NCBI GenBank assembly: GCA_011503125.2
Contig: WWBZ02000062.1
Location: forward strand, 2,542,001-2,606,000
Origin: Botryosphaeria dothidea
Lineage: Eukaryota > Ascomycota > Dothideomycetes > Botryosphaeriales > Botryosphaeriaceae
Direction of reading: 5' to 3'
DNA length: 64,000 nt
The notes beneath the pieces are model-generated. The model made no database searches. It was not told the DNA's origin and was given only the letters and a program-made list of their open reading frames with translations. This document shows, in pieces, positions 10,199 to 19,639 of the stretch (position 1 is the stretch's first letter; each line of letters begins with the position of its first letter). Both the position numbers and the translations under genes were made by a program.

Positions 10199-12417
10199 AT
10201 GGCTTCACCGGAGGCTTCATCAAGCAATGCACCCTCGCGTGCAAAACTTGCTTGTGACCGTTATCGGTGAGTCTGGAAGGCTCGTGAGCCCAGGCGCAAG
10301 CTGACACCAGATGGAGCAAGAAGAAGGCAAAATGCTCTGGAGAATAGCCTGCATGCTCGCTGTGCCAAAGGTTGCACCAGCCATGTACGTACAAGGCTCA
10401 GACAGACAACTTTCGCCAATTCAGGGTCTCCAAATCCACCGACGACAGCACCGTATGTTCTTTCGGTTCTTGAACTCTGCAGCCTACTAAATGATTCAGG
10501 AGAACCGTTTACGTCGGCTGGAGGGTAATTATGGACGCATCAGTCAGCTCGAGGCGAAAATTGATCAACTTTTGGGCAACTCCAGGTAATTAGGCTGAGG
10601 ATCCTTCAAAGACGGGGCAATTGACATCTATCAAGGCCTGGGCACAGCGCTATTGAGATCTCTACTTCAAACGGGCAAACCCCCGACCCCCAACTACGGC
10701 ACAACGCTCGTTCCCTTGGCTCTGATGACGACGCCTTTGATGAGCAGTCCGCTGTTTTTGAAGCAGGACCAGGAATAAACCCGGCACCATCCGAGGCTAT
10801 CAGGCCTCCTCCGCAGGTCCTCCAACATGTTGTTGACCTCTACTATGAGCTCTGCGAGAACCAGCCGCTTCCCTTACTGGCCCGGGAATATGATCCAGTC
10901 CAATTCTCGGACCTTACCATTTTCGGGATCATTGCCGTGGCTGCGCGGTATTCAAATCACGTCTTCTTTCGGCACGAACTGTCTTCCGCCCAAGCATTCA
11001 ATCGAAAGGCCCGACGTGTTATATTCAGCACCCTGGAATCATGCGAGACGAAGCTTTCAACTATTCAAGCAATATGTCTTATTACACTTGCGGACTACTA
11101 AGGTGAGCGTTGCACTGTATTTGCGCGGCCAACACTGATGCTTGACTAGATGGTTCCGTGCAGAGAGCCAATCTCACTCTCGGAATTGGCATTCGTCTTG
11201 CATACTCGATGGGGCTGCTAAGACCTAGAACTTTGGATTATGTATCTGATGAGGATGATGTCTGCCGTTGCTGTTGGTCTCTTTTCACCATGGAAAGATT
11301 GTTCTCGTTGGGATCTGGAACTTTCGTACCACTCATCGATGAAAATGACCTGCCACGATATCCAAGCTCACCTGAATTGCCGCCGCACGTAATACCAGCC
11401 GTAGCAACAGCCGGTCAGACACCGGTTGACCTTGGTATCATCGCTTGCTGCCTGCCGCTCGTTGCAGTGTGGGGTAAAATCATGAAGTGCATCCAACGAA
11501 ACAAGCTCGCTGGTGACTCGCAGCTTCCCTGGATGGCAGACTCATCGTACAACCAGATCGTGTCTCAGATGCTGCATTCCGAAGCAGTCTGCCCAACCCA
11601 TCATCGATGGGAGATGGTCCGGTTCCCGCAACAAAAGCCGGAATGTTTGCAGAGCTCAAGAGCATACTGGGGACCATGGCTTCTCATGCAATTTTTGCAT
11701 CACTCTTGCTTCGCTCTGCTGAACCACCCAGTCTTCTTTCTCGGCGAGACGCCGACGGTATTTTCACAGCTTCCACCACCCTTTGCGCAGTCCGTCTCAA
11801 CTCAGGCTCCAGTGCATTCTCGGTGGATAGCATATTTTGCACACCTTCTCCGGGAGAAAGACCTCAAAGCGGTCGTTCCATTCATGGCCTACGGCGCATC
11901 CATCGCTGCTACAATACATGCGTTTTACGCCGCCGCCCAGAACCAGGAAGTCTCTCAACGGGCGAGAAAGGACTTTGCCATTTGCGCCCAGCTCGTTGCA
12001 GAGATGAGCACCACATCCCCTTCGCTGCAGAATCTTGTAATCCAGCCCTCCTCCATCTCAGTGCAAAACTTGTTCACGCTTGATTAGGTAGGAAAGCTGC
12101 AGAGATTGCAGCAAGAAAGTCAGGTCCATGGGCCGGCAACAGCCCATCCAGCTCTGTCTCAAGAATCCTATGCTGAGATCGTCTGGAGTGTCTTGGAATA
12201 TACAAAACCATCCGAGGGCTCTCTCGAAAGTCAAGCTAGCCAGCTCAACGCATCAGTCGAAGCTTCAGTTGATCTTCTTCAGCCCGACCACGCTGATGGT
12301 CAACAGCGACAGTTCGCCACAGACGCGCTGGTCAGTAGTCTTGGAATACTCGCTCCCTTCTCTTGTCCGGAATTTGCGCAGTCGTCAGTCGATGAATGGT
12401 CCATCGGCAACTTATGA
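10199..12417 (+). pseudogene. Zn(II)2Cys6 fungal transcription factor, inactivated
   Basis: The order of parts is that of a GAL4-type regulator: N-terminal binuclear zinc cluster, short coiled linker, Fungal_trans domain. Exon 1 is 10199–10266, followed by a 44-nt intron within the cluster at the site common in this family, then ...RWSKKKAKC. A further exon at 10500–10585 encodes the linker coil (RLRRLEGNYGRISQLEAKID). From about 10,640 to 11,101 and 11,150 to 12,417 runs the regulatory domain (QHVVDLYYELC, FSDLTIFGIIAVAARYS, RANLTLGIGIRLAYSMGL). It is broken by in-frame stops at 10345 (TAG, inside the cluster), 11099 (TAA) and 12085 (TAG), each where Gln is plausible, and the second cluster Cys reads Tyr (TAT). 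Frame resumes after every stop. Position next to the oxidase gene suggests it once regulated it. Exon ends in the middle are approximate. Confidence 0.8.
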
Positions 12418-12692
12418 AGCGGACCGTCCCTGCAGTGCCCGTGGCGGCGGCCGCAACCCTAATCCCAAAGAGGAAACACGGTCCGCCTTCCGTGTCTGCC
12501 TCTCACTGCTTTCCACTTCTGCTTAGAGCATAGCATCAGTAGATACTTTATTAGGTAACCCGGGCCGCGTCCAGGCTATGAATACTGCTCAACCACGTCA
12601 CATCCTCCCGCCATTCGTTCCATCCCTCATTCTTCCAAAAGCTTGCGGCCTACAGGTCTACTCCTCTTCGCCCTTATGCACTGTATTCCTCG

Positions 12693-13787
12693 ATGGCTTC
12701 TGACCGGGAGAACCGCATCGTCATCATTGGCGCCGGGGCCTTTGGTCTTTCCACAGCCGTGGGACTCTCAAAGCGCGGATACCGAAGCATCACCGTACTC
12801 GACCGTTATCCTCCACCAGCCATTGACGGCTCTAGTGTGGACATCTCCCGCGTCATTCGCAATGATTACGCTGATCCGGTTTACGCCCATATCGTGAGGG
12901 AAGCCATGTCACTCTGGCAATCCAAGTATCCTGAATTCTTTCACCACTCCGGCTTCGTGCTATTGTCGTCTCAGAACAGCGAATATCTCGCTGGGTCAAG
13001 GAAAACCTTGCAGGAATCGTCCCATCCATTCGAGGATTTCAACGGCATGGCCGAGTTGAAGCACCTGTTTCCAGGCTTCCAAGGTGATGTCTCTGGAGTC
13101 TCAGGCTACATGAACCGCGTCTGGGGTTGGGCAAACGCTGCTGGGGCGATCGAAGCATTGGCTAAAGAATGCGTCGTCAGTGGAGTGAGCCTGATTACTG
13201 GGCCACGAGGAACCGCCATTTCCCTCCAGAAATCTGGACATGGCCAGATTCAGGGTGTCATTACAGAGGAGGGAGTTGTACCAGCCGACCGGATCATTTT
13301 TGCTGCTGGAGCTTGGACAAACCAGCTGGTGCATATGCACGATGCATTCATTGCCACGGCCCAACCGGTTGGGTTCATACAGCTCACCGAGCAAGAGGCT
13401 CGCGATCTCAAGGATGCTCCAGTCATGTTTGATTTCGACCAAGGATTCTTCACGTTCCCGCCCACGCAAGACACACATGTTCTCAAGGTGGCTCGTCACG
13501 GATGGGGGTATGAAAGGCCCGTTGAGGTTGATTACAGCAGCCGCGGCAAGAACATCGTGTCTTCCCCGGTAATGAAACGAAGCGGACATACGACTACCTT
13601 CTTGCCCGTTGATGCAGAGGATGGACTGCGGAAAGGCCTCAAAAAGCTCTGGCTAAGGTTTGCTGACCGAGCCTGGAAGGACACAAGGCTGTGCTGGTAC
13701 TGCGACACCCCAACCAGCGACTTTATTATCGACGACCATCCAGACTATCGGGGGGTTTTCGTGGCATCGGGAGGAAGTGGGCAGTAA
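12693..13787 (+). CDS. Amadoriase / fructosyl amino acid oxidase-like FAD oxidase, C-terminally truncated
   Basis: FAD-dependent oxidase of the DAO/MSOX superfamily; family members deglycate fructosyl amino acids with release of H2O2. One exon of 364 aa from ATG 12693. Residues about 8–23 hold the Rossmann motif (IVIIGAGAFGLSTAVGL) and LDRYPPP; the middle has FAAGAWTNQLV, and near the C-terminus RLCWYCDTPTSDFIIDDHPD, where the Cys of R-x-C-W is the residue that carries covalent FAD in this family. The frame stops at TAA 13785 inside the conserved GGSGH..YK segment. The following bases look like the same segment with small indels, and no good downstream splice site restores about 70 expected C-terminal residues (usual length about 435). 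It is therefore probably a recent pseudogene or a severely shortened enzyme. It lies 275 bp after a dead Zn-cluster regulator. Confidence 0.82.
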   Translation: MASDRENRIVIIGAGAFGLSTAVGLSKRGYRSITVLDRYPPPAIDGSSVDISRVIRNDYADPVYAHIVREAMSLWQSKYPEFFHHSGFVLLSSQNSEYLAGSRKTLQESSHPFEDFNGMAELKHLFPGFQGDVSGVSGYMNRVWGWANAAGAIEALAKECVVSGVSLITGPRGTAISLQKSGHGQIQGVITEEGVVPADRIIFAAGAWTNQLVHMHDAFIATAQPVGFIQLTEQEARDLKDAPVMFDFDQGFFTFPPTQDTHVLKVARHGWGYERPVEVDYSSRGKNIVSSPVMKRSGHTTTFLPVDAEDGLRKGLKKLWLRFADRAWKDTRLCWYCDTPTSDFIIDDHPDYRGVFVASGGSGQ

Positions 13788-14275
13788 GCAGTTGTCCTCC
13801 CATTTTCTGGTTGACGGGAGCAGAGGAGGTCCGCAACGTCGTCGACTTGACGCGGCTGAGCTTTCTCGGCTCTAACAAGGGCTTTATGATCTTTTGGTAT
13901 GGCAAGGATAGTTCTTAGTGTTAAGACTTTTGGTAAGGGGCAGATTACATGGCAAGGGCGGAGGGCAGAGTCACAAATACAAGTGCATCTACCAGACGAG
14001 TGGATCCTACGGTTAACGGCTCAAATCTTTGTTCGCAACCACACGCAAGCTCTCTGTGCAAGTCGAGACGACTTACTAAGGTCTCGGAGTGGATGGATAT
14101 TTTAGGCTTGTTCGCTTTGTGGTCTGTCGTCTACGGGTCCCTCCTGATTACTTTCTAAGGTCATTGAGGGAGGAAGTATACATGTCACTCTTTTTCTTAC
14201 ACGCTGTGCATTTCTTCCCTTTCCTGAGTTGAGGCAGCCCCTGATCTATACGGATATGAGGTTGCGGTGCTTGGT
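13788..14275. other. Decayed 3' end of the oxidase gene and gap to the repeats
   Basis: About 490 bp. The first 100–130 bp probably derive from the lost C-terminus of the FAD oxidase in shifted frames. The remainder has no recognisable gene or repeat; transposon-derived sequence begins at 14,276. Confidence 0.5.
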
Positions 14276-14476
14276 TGTAACGAGCGGGCCTCTGCCTCTA
14301 AGGATCCAAACACCAAAGAGGGAGAAAACCTGTCGAGGGGTTTTCCTTGAGTTGGTACAAGAAGAGGTACGCGAGGAACGAGTAGACGACTGAAGACTGA
14401 GCACTGTGTGCGAAGGCCTTGTTACCAATAGAGTCCAATTTCTATTGTGAAGTTGACCACGAAGGTCAAAGCTATC
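14276..14476 (-). repeat. Gypsy LTR fragment (3' part), same family as 28,331–28,808
   Basis: Starts TGTAACGAGCGGGCC and follows the left LTR of Gypsy-C (28,331 onward) closely for about 200 bp, then stops where a Copia LTR begins. It is less RIP-mutated than the copies further right (it keeps ctctg and ccaaacacc). Its remaining part is not found beside it, so it is a truncated solo LTR invaded by the neighbouring Copia element. Confidence 0.85.
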
Positions 14477-14624
14477 TGTTGGATTGTTGATGAACAACGA
14501 TGATCCATTGATGATTGGCATGAAGAGGAAGAGGTTAGGTGACCCGCTTGCCTCTTATACGAGTGATTCTGGCTAAGCTATGTGGTGTGATATAAGGAGA
14601 CACCAAAACACGTGATATCCAACA
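14477..14624 (-). repeat. 3' LTR of the Copia-1 family fragment
   Basis: 148 bp, the same length as both LTRs of Copia-1 at 21,912 and 27,169, with TGTTGG/CCAACA ends. It carries more differences from them than they do from each other, so it is an older insertion. Confidence 0.85.
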
Positions 14625-15170
14625 CACCCCCTTCGCGTGGTGTCCGAATGGGCAGTGCGCGATAATCTGCTTGGTGTTGACCTTCAAAAGGTGTAAAAGG
14701 AACGTGATTATCGAAATACGTAAATGAAATGGTGATAATCTGATTTAAGCGGCGTGTACGCTTATAATCATTGTTGTAGTGATGAGAGGCCTAAGCCTTG
14801 CACAAAGTGGGCGTGCTTATGCTTTGATAACGGCTTTGTGAGACCGTCTGCGATTATTTGAGCTGTTGGTATCCACTTGAAGTGAACGTTGCCTGCTTGA
14901 GCCTCTTGCCTTAGCCAGTGGTGATGGATGTTAACGTGACGAAGCTTCGTGACGAGCTTGCCGACGTTCTCTTCTATAAGGCGAAGCGTCTGCGTGTTGT
15001 CACACTCGATCTAAACGAGGTAACCTGGCTTAAATTGGATGCCTCTGAAGAATCGTTTCCACTAGTATGCTTGCTTTGCAGTCTCTAATAGAGCGAGGAG
15101 CTCTACTTTCGTTATTGAGGTCGTCATAGTTAGTTGCTTAGAGGCTTTCTAGTCCACGGGTCCGTCGAAC
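14477..15170 (-). mobile_element. Copia-1 family fragment, 3' end of pol plus 3' LTR, inverted
   Basis: Reverse-complement match to the right end of Copia-1 (about 26,625–27,316). It comprises a 148-bp LTR at 14,477–14,624 (TGTTGG...CCAACA), a polypurine tract read as its complement (cacccccttcgc), and the RNase H-coding end of pol, cut off within the segment that reads GPVDW in Copia-1. It is orientated opposite to Copia-1, and the two copies lie about 6.7 kb apart. Truncated, not mobile. Confidence 0.88.
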
Positions 15171-15323
15171 TGTTACGAACCTACCTGTATATAGAGTTGT
15201 TGGGGCGCGATCAGCCACCAGGCTGATCATTGCTGAACCTTTTATCGACTGAGAGTCGACGGGAGGTTGGCCGAATGGTCTTACACACCGATTGAAACCC
15301 AACACGGTCGATCCGTCGTAACA
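15171..15323. repeat. Short LTR-like element with inverted ends
   Basis: A 153-bp segment bounded by TGTTACGA and TCGTAACA, 8-bp perfect inverted ends typical of Gypsy LTRs. It is GC-balanced and unlike the other LTR families here. No 5-bp target duplication is visible: the left flank is the truncated Copia fragment (cgaac) and the right flank is aaagg. It could be a solo LTR whose insertion site was later rearranged. Confidence 0.45.
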
Positions 15324-15689
15324 AAAGGCTATAATAATATCGTCTATAAAAAAATATAAAAAGATATTTATTTATATAAAGATATATCGTATCTAGTATA
15401 GGCTCTAGTTCTAGATCTTTAAATATAGTTTAAAAATACTTTCACTATAACGCTATATAACGGCGAGCCTCTTCTACTAGATTTTAGAGTAAATGTGCGG
15501 ACGACCCGCACGCATCGGGAAGTTGAGGGCACCATTCGTGGAAAGGCGCGTCCCATTGGCCACCCCTGTTGGTGCCAAGACCCCATCACGACCGCGCAGC
15601 ATAAAAAGGCGGCCTTCCCTCGCTGTTTTAACGATCCCGCCCGTCTCTTCATCCCGCTACAACGACCGTGCCGCTGCGACTCCGGGGCC
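15324..15689. other. AT-rich relic and short GC-rich stretch
   Basis: About 15,324–15,490 is very AT-rich and TpA-rich, as in RIP-mutated repeats. It then changes abruptly to GC-balanced sequence that leads into the duplicated unit. No gene recognised. Confidence 0.45.
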
Positions 15690-16330
15690 CCTGCGCTGCT
15701 AAGCCCACCTGCTGAGGCATTTTTCCATCTCATAGATCCTTCTAGACCACCACAATACTCGATCCCGGTCCAGCGTTATCGCCGCACCGTCTAATAGCCC
15801 ATTCCTCCTAAACCTTCGCACGGTCGAAATCGCCTTACCTTGCCTTTTCTGAGGTTTTCTTACTCTTAGCTTCTACGTAGAGCTACCGGTTTGGGGATTC
15901 CAAGTCACGATTCCGCCTTACATATACTATTCCGCCTCGTTTATTGAGCCGCTAGCGAGATATTACAAGCATCAACTTAGGTTGATAATTATTCGTGGGC
16001 TTCCATCGGAACATATAACGGAATAATGAGCTGATTTTGTCTTCGTAGGCCGTCTTGACGCTTCTAGACTACCACAGTCATATCGATGTCACCCGATCAG
16101 TTGGTAGCATCTAAGCCAGACACAGTATAATTCGCCACCATTTCGAGACTATAACATCTCCGAAAAGGTATTAGTTCTCTTGAGCGTGCGGAATTTCCCT
16201 CATGCACGGCCCTCCATGTGAGGAACGGCTGAGACACCCGAATCACTGCTTCTTCTAGCGGACGATAGTCACAACAACGCAGAGCTACAACTTTGAGGCC
16301 CAAGAATTCTTGGCTAGTACCTCAGTCTCC
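15690..16330 (+). repeat. Diverged tandem duplicate, unit 1
   Basis: Shares an ordered series of matches with 16,425–17,410: ctgaggcatttt/ctgaggcatttc, tagcccattcctcctaaacc/cagtccattccttccaaacc, ccttcgcac, gagctgatt, tcgatgtcac/tcgatgtcat, ggctagtacctc/agctagtacctc. The order is kept, and identity is moderate with indels. No terminal repeats, coding potential or known family recognised. Confidence 0.6.
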
Positions 16331-16424
16331 CAGAAATCGGCCCATTTTCTTGCATGACTGCACAGCCCGAGCGTTATCTCACGCAGCACAGGTGTGATTG
16401 CGTTAGGAGAATAACGCTCCGCAA

Positions 16425-17410
16425 CTCCTGCGTTTTCAAGGCTGCTCACTGAGGCATTTCCTCCAACTCTCCGATCCTTTGGGCTGCCACGACGCCTAGC
16501 CCTCGTCTAGTGCTTCACCGTGCCGCTCAGCAGTCCATTCCTTCCAAACCTTCGCACCCTCGCTGCAGCCTCACTTTCTTCAGCTATGGCCTTCTTGCCC
16601 TTAGTTGCTTGGCAAAACTACTAATTCGGGGATAAGAAGCCGCAATTCTGCCTCGAGTCTGTCGGACGATCGCCAGGAAGAGGCAACGATCCCCCTTTCC
16701 ACGGTAAGGACCGTTCCAGAGCTTACGTTGGATCCTATGGCGTGATAGTGAGCTGATTCCTGCATTTATAGTCTGCATTAACTCGTTATTTTAATCGTCA
16801 TAGTTAAGTCGATGTCATCTGGACACTTCTCAGCTTCTAAGCCACTTGTAGCATAACCGCTGACCATATTCGGTATCAGGGCGTCCCCAAAACGACATTA
16901 GCCTCTAGAGGCTCGTTTCCGTGCAGTTCTCATTTGGGAAACAACCGAGACAGTGGGATAACTACATGCGCTAAAGTTACCAGAACTATTCGAGCGATTG
17001 GCCTATCTAATGCCAGCTGTACCTAAGGAATGCGTCGACGGAATGGGAAGGGAGGCAGGGGTGTGTGGAGCCGTACCCAAGAGCCGTTATCTGGATGCCG
17101 GTGCGAGTCTTGCCAGCTTCTGCGTTGATGGCATGGTTGAACGACCCGTGCTCGAAATGGAATTCCCTAGCTGGACCGTGGGCTGAGGGCTTGAGGACAA
17201 CACTGCGGCAGATTGGTTTCTTTTGCCTCAGAGGGCCCATCACTACCTCACTCACCAAGAGTACTACGCTTAAATTGCCGGAGACGATGCTCGGAGACAG
17301 CTTTCGTTATAACGTTGTAACTCTTCCGATGGTCGACGATGGTTACAGCACAGGATCACAGCGTTAATGCCTAATATTTCTTAGCTAGTACCTCGGATTG
17401 TAGGCAGCTA
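16425..17410 (+). repeat. Diverged tandem duplicate, unit 2 (longer)
   Basis: Second copy of the unit at 15,690–16,330. It is longer because of an extra segment at about 16,980–17,330 that is absent from unit 1. Two short open frames at about 16,998–17,258, one on each strand, overlap and look random. Nature unknown: it could be an old duplicated non-coding region or two relics of one unknown repeat. Confidence 0.55.
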
Positions 17411-17781
17411 GTCCGTCTGTCGATTGGGTTGTACGGCCAGGCCAGTGTCTTACGCGGCGCATGCGTGGTTGTGTTGGTAGAAACCCTCCGCAACCATCCG
17501 ATTCGGAGGGACCTTCAGCGAGAGTACAAAGATCTAGACCCGACACCCTAGTAGCTCACGAGTCTGAGCCACTTACGCCAGCTACTACGGCATTTATGCA
17601 GCTCCCGGGATTACTGACTACAGGGGTAGCAGCTGAAAGACCGAATAGATGGGCATGTGATAGATGACAGAAGGTTGGTGCTAATGGCGCTGATGCCTCT
17701 GCCCGCTCGAGGGCGAGGCCTATTTAAGGACGCGATCCGCCATGCTACACCGAAGGCCAGACAAGCTTCATCATCAGAAAA
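17411..17781. other. Upstream region of the 17,782 gene
   Basis: GC-balanced 370 bp between the duplicated repeat and the start codon at 17,782. Apart from the possible TATA-like box listed separately, nothing recognised. Confidence 0.4.
17721..17729 (+). promoter_or_regulatory. Possible TATA-like element
   Basis: The sequence tatttaagg lies about 55 bp before the ATG at 17,782 in otherwise GC-rich sequence. The position fits a core promoter with a short leader, but this rests on the motif alone. Confidence 0.3.
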
Positions 17782-19181
17782 ATGGCAACCTCTTTTTCCA
17801 CACTTTCCTTCCCGCCGCGCACTCAACGTCCGGTCAGTTTCGTGCACTACAGCGGGCCCAAAACAGTTCACAAGCCCGCCCCGGGGCGAGCTACTAGGGG
17901 TGATGAAGTGACCGACATCGAGGCTTCTTTGGTCAACTCTGTGGCGACCAATGCCTCCCGAGAAACCATAGAGCCGTCTGGCCCGGCCTGGAGAGGACCA
18001 ACGATAGCCATGGCTAATGACGCATACTCCGAGACTTATGGTTTGTTTTCGAGAAGCTCGACGATTAAGGTAATACATTTTAACAAGCCTTAGGTTTAGT
18101 AGACCACGTTGAATGCGGAAGAGGTGTAACGGTCGATCCTTTTGCTGAAGGACGAGTGTCAACCGATGCCGGCGAAGAGAATACAGCTCAAGGTACGGAA
18201 GTTGCATGTCAATTTCGTCACAGAACGTGGGCGGCCATCAGTGACTAATGTGTTCTGAAAATTCAGGCGATCGTCAGCGGTGCGGAAATCTGACGCCCAC
18301 TCAACGAAATCCTGAATTACAGCAAAAAGCTCTATCCCCCCGTCCGACGAAGAGTGATGGAGCGGAGTTTGACTATCTATTCGACACCCCGATTGAAATA
18401 CACGAGCCTACTCTATCGCCGCGCTCGGGCAGTAGCAGCCGTAGCAGATCGTTAAGCCAAAGCGACCTTGGCGCGGACATATCCGATACCAGTTCTCTAC
18501 ATCATTCTAGCCAACGGTCTAGAAAGCGTACAAAACGCTCTTATCCAGAGAGAAGCGTCGAAAATTCATCTTTGTTATCCGTCAGCCCGGACTCTTCTAC
18601 GCACGAAGGCACTATACAAGAGCAAGGACGTTGTATACGTGGTGAGAAAGATCATCCACCTGATCGCAGCAAACCGGTCGTCTCCGCCGTTGATAGAAGA
18701 CTTCGACAACGTAGAAAGAGCGGAAGTAGTGTGCGGTCTCTTGCAAGAGGTGTTTTTATCCATCGGGCGCAGTCACGCGACACCGTTTCCGAAGTCTCCC
18801 AGGAAAAGACCAACAGTCTGCAGACGCCAGGGCGAGAGCCACAGGTTCAACAAGCCTTTCGGGAACGCTGCAAGATTCGCGATGCTAGTAGAATACTTCG
18901 TCAAGAAGAATCTGCAAGCCGCATTATGGCCTCGAAAAAATGCGCTAATAGGCGGTTTCGGCGCGCAACATACGGGTCGCTGGTCCCGAAAACGTCTCTT
19001 AGTCGCCTGGCTACTATGCAAACTTCGCCGGCCGTTGCATCTCCACGAGCCATATGGAAAGGCGCAAGAGAAATGTGCATGCAGTCAATATCTCCGGAGC
19101 TATCTTTTTTGTTTTGCATACTCCCTGATTTGGCCAGCGTCCAAGCCCTTATACATCCGGAAGACGGCCAGGGACCCGTAG
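17782..19181 (+). CDS. Hypothetical multi-exon gene, function unknown
   Basis: Inferred model of four exons: 17782–18040, 18094–18192, 18267–18527 and 18586–19181, giving 404 aa. Introns of 53, 74 and 58 nt have GT/AG ends and keep an open frame through three different genomic frames, which argues against chance. The ATG follows aaaa, a good fungal start context. Residues 1–120 are Thr/Ala/Gly/Pro-rich. About 120–205 is a Ser/Arg-rich low-complexity stretch (LSPRSGSSSRSRSLSQSD) with a basic run RSRKP. The C-terminal half looks folded, with alternating hydrophobic and charged residues (KDVVYVVRKIIHLIAANRSS, EVVCGLLQEVFLSIG, LVEYFVKKNLQAALW). No domain recognised. The end is uncertain: an additional intron could lead to the open frame at 19,280–19,495 (acidic, with NQRWSKEDVMRLDAA). 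It is flanked by repeats on both sides. Confidence 0.5.
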
Positions 19182-19639
19182 CAAGCCTCGGGGATTCTGA
19201 TGCGCTGGATAACGTGATTGTCAAGCAACTTGGCCCGACAAATTGGCTAGTGGCAGGGACAGTGCGGACTTAGCCCAAGGTGTCCCCTGTAGGTACTACG
19301 GAAGAAGGCCTGTCTAATCAAAGTGTGGAGAGCGCAAGCGCGGATGAGGATACAACGGAACTCTCTGATAATTTTTTAGAAGAGCAATTCGCGGCCAAAA
19401 ATCAACGATGGTCTAAAGAAGATGTAATGAGACTCGATGCTGCTACAGAGAGGTCGCACAAAGTGCGAGAGTCTACGTACAAGCGAGAGCTATAAAGTTG
19501 CGAAGTACGTGACGTCACCGCGTGCACGCGCGTCTGCTGCCTACACGTCATCACGTACACTGCCTCAACACCACTTCTTCGTTCAGCCGTTACACCTATA
19601 GCTAACCAAGAAGAATCGAGCCAGCCTACCCTAGTTCGA
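19182..19639. other. Possible 3' extension of the hypothetical gene, then boundary of Copia-3
   Basis: An acidic open frame at 19,280–19,495 on plus shares the frame of the Ser-rich exon and may be the true C-terminus of the gene at 17,782 if a further intron exists. About 19,500–19,600 is GC-rich with several cacgt/acgtg words. Copia-like coding sequence begins near 19,640. Confidence 0.35.

Noticed and set aside
18248..19273. Single 342-codon exon in frame 2 for the hypothetical gene
   Set aside because: Beyond about 18,530 this frame becomes Arg/Ser/Gln-rich without hydrophobic segments, while the frame reached by a 58-nt intron gives a more protein-like sequence. The four-exon model is preferred, without certainty.
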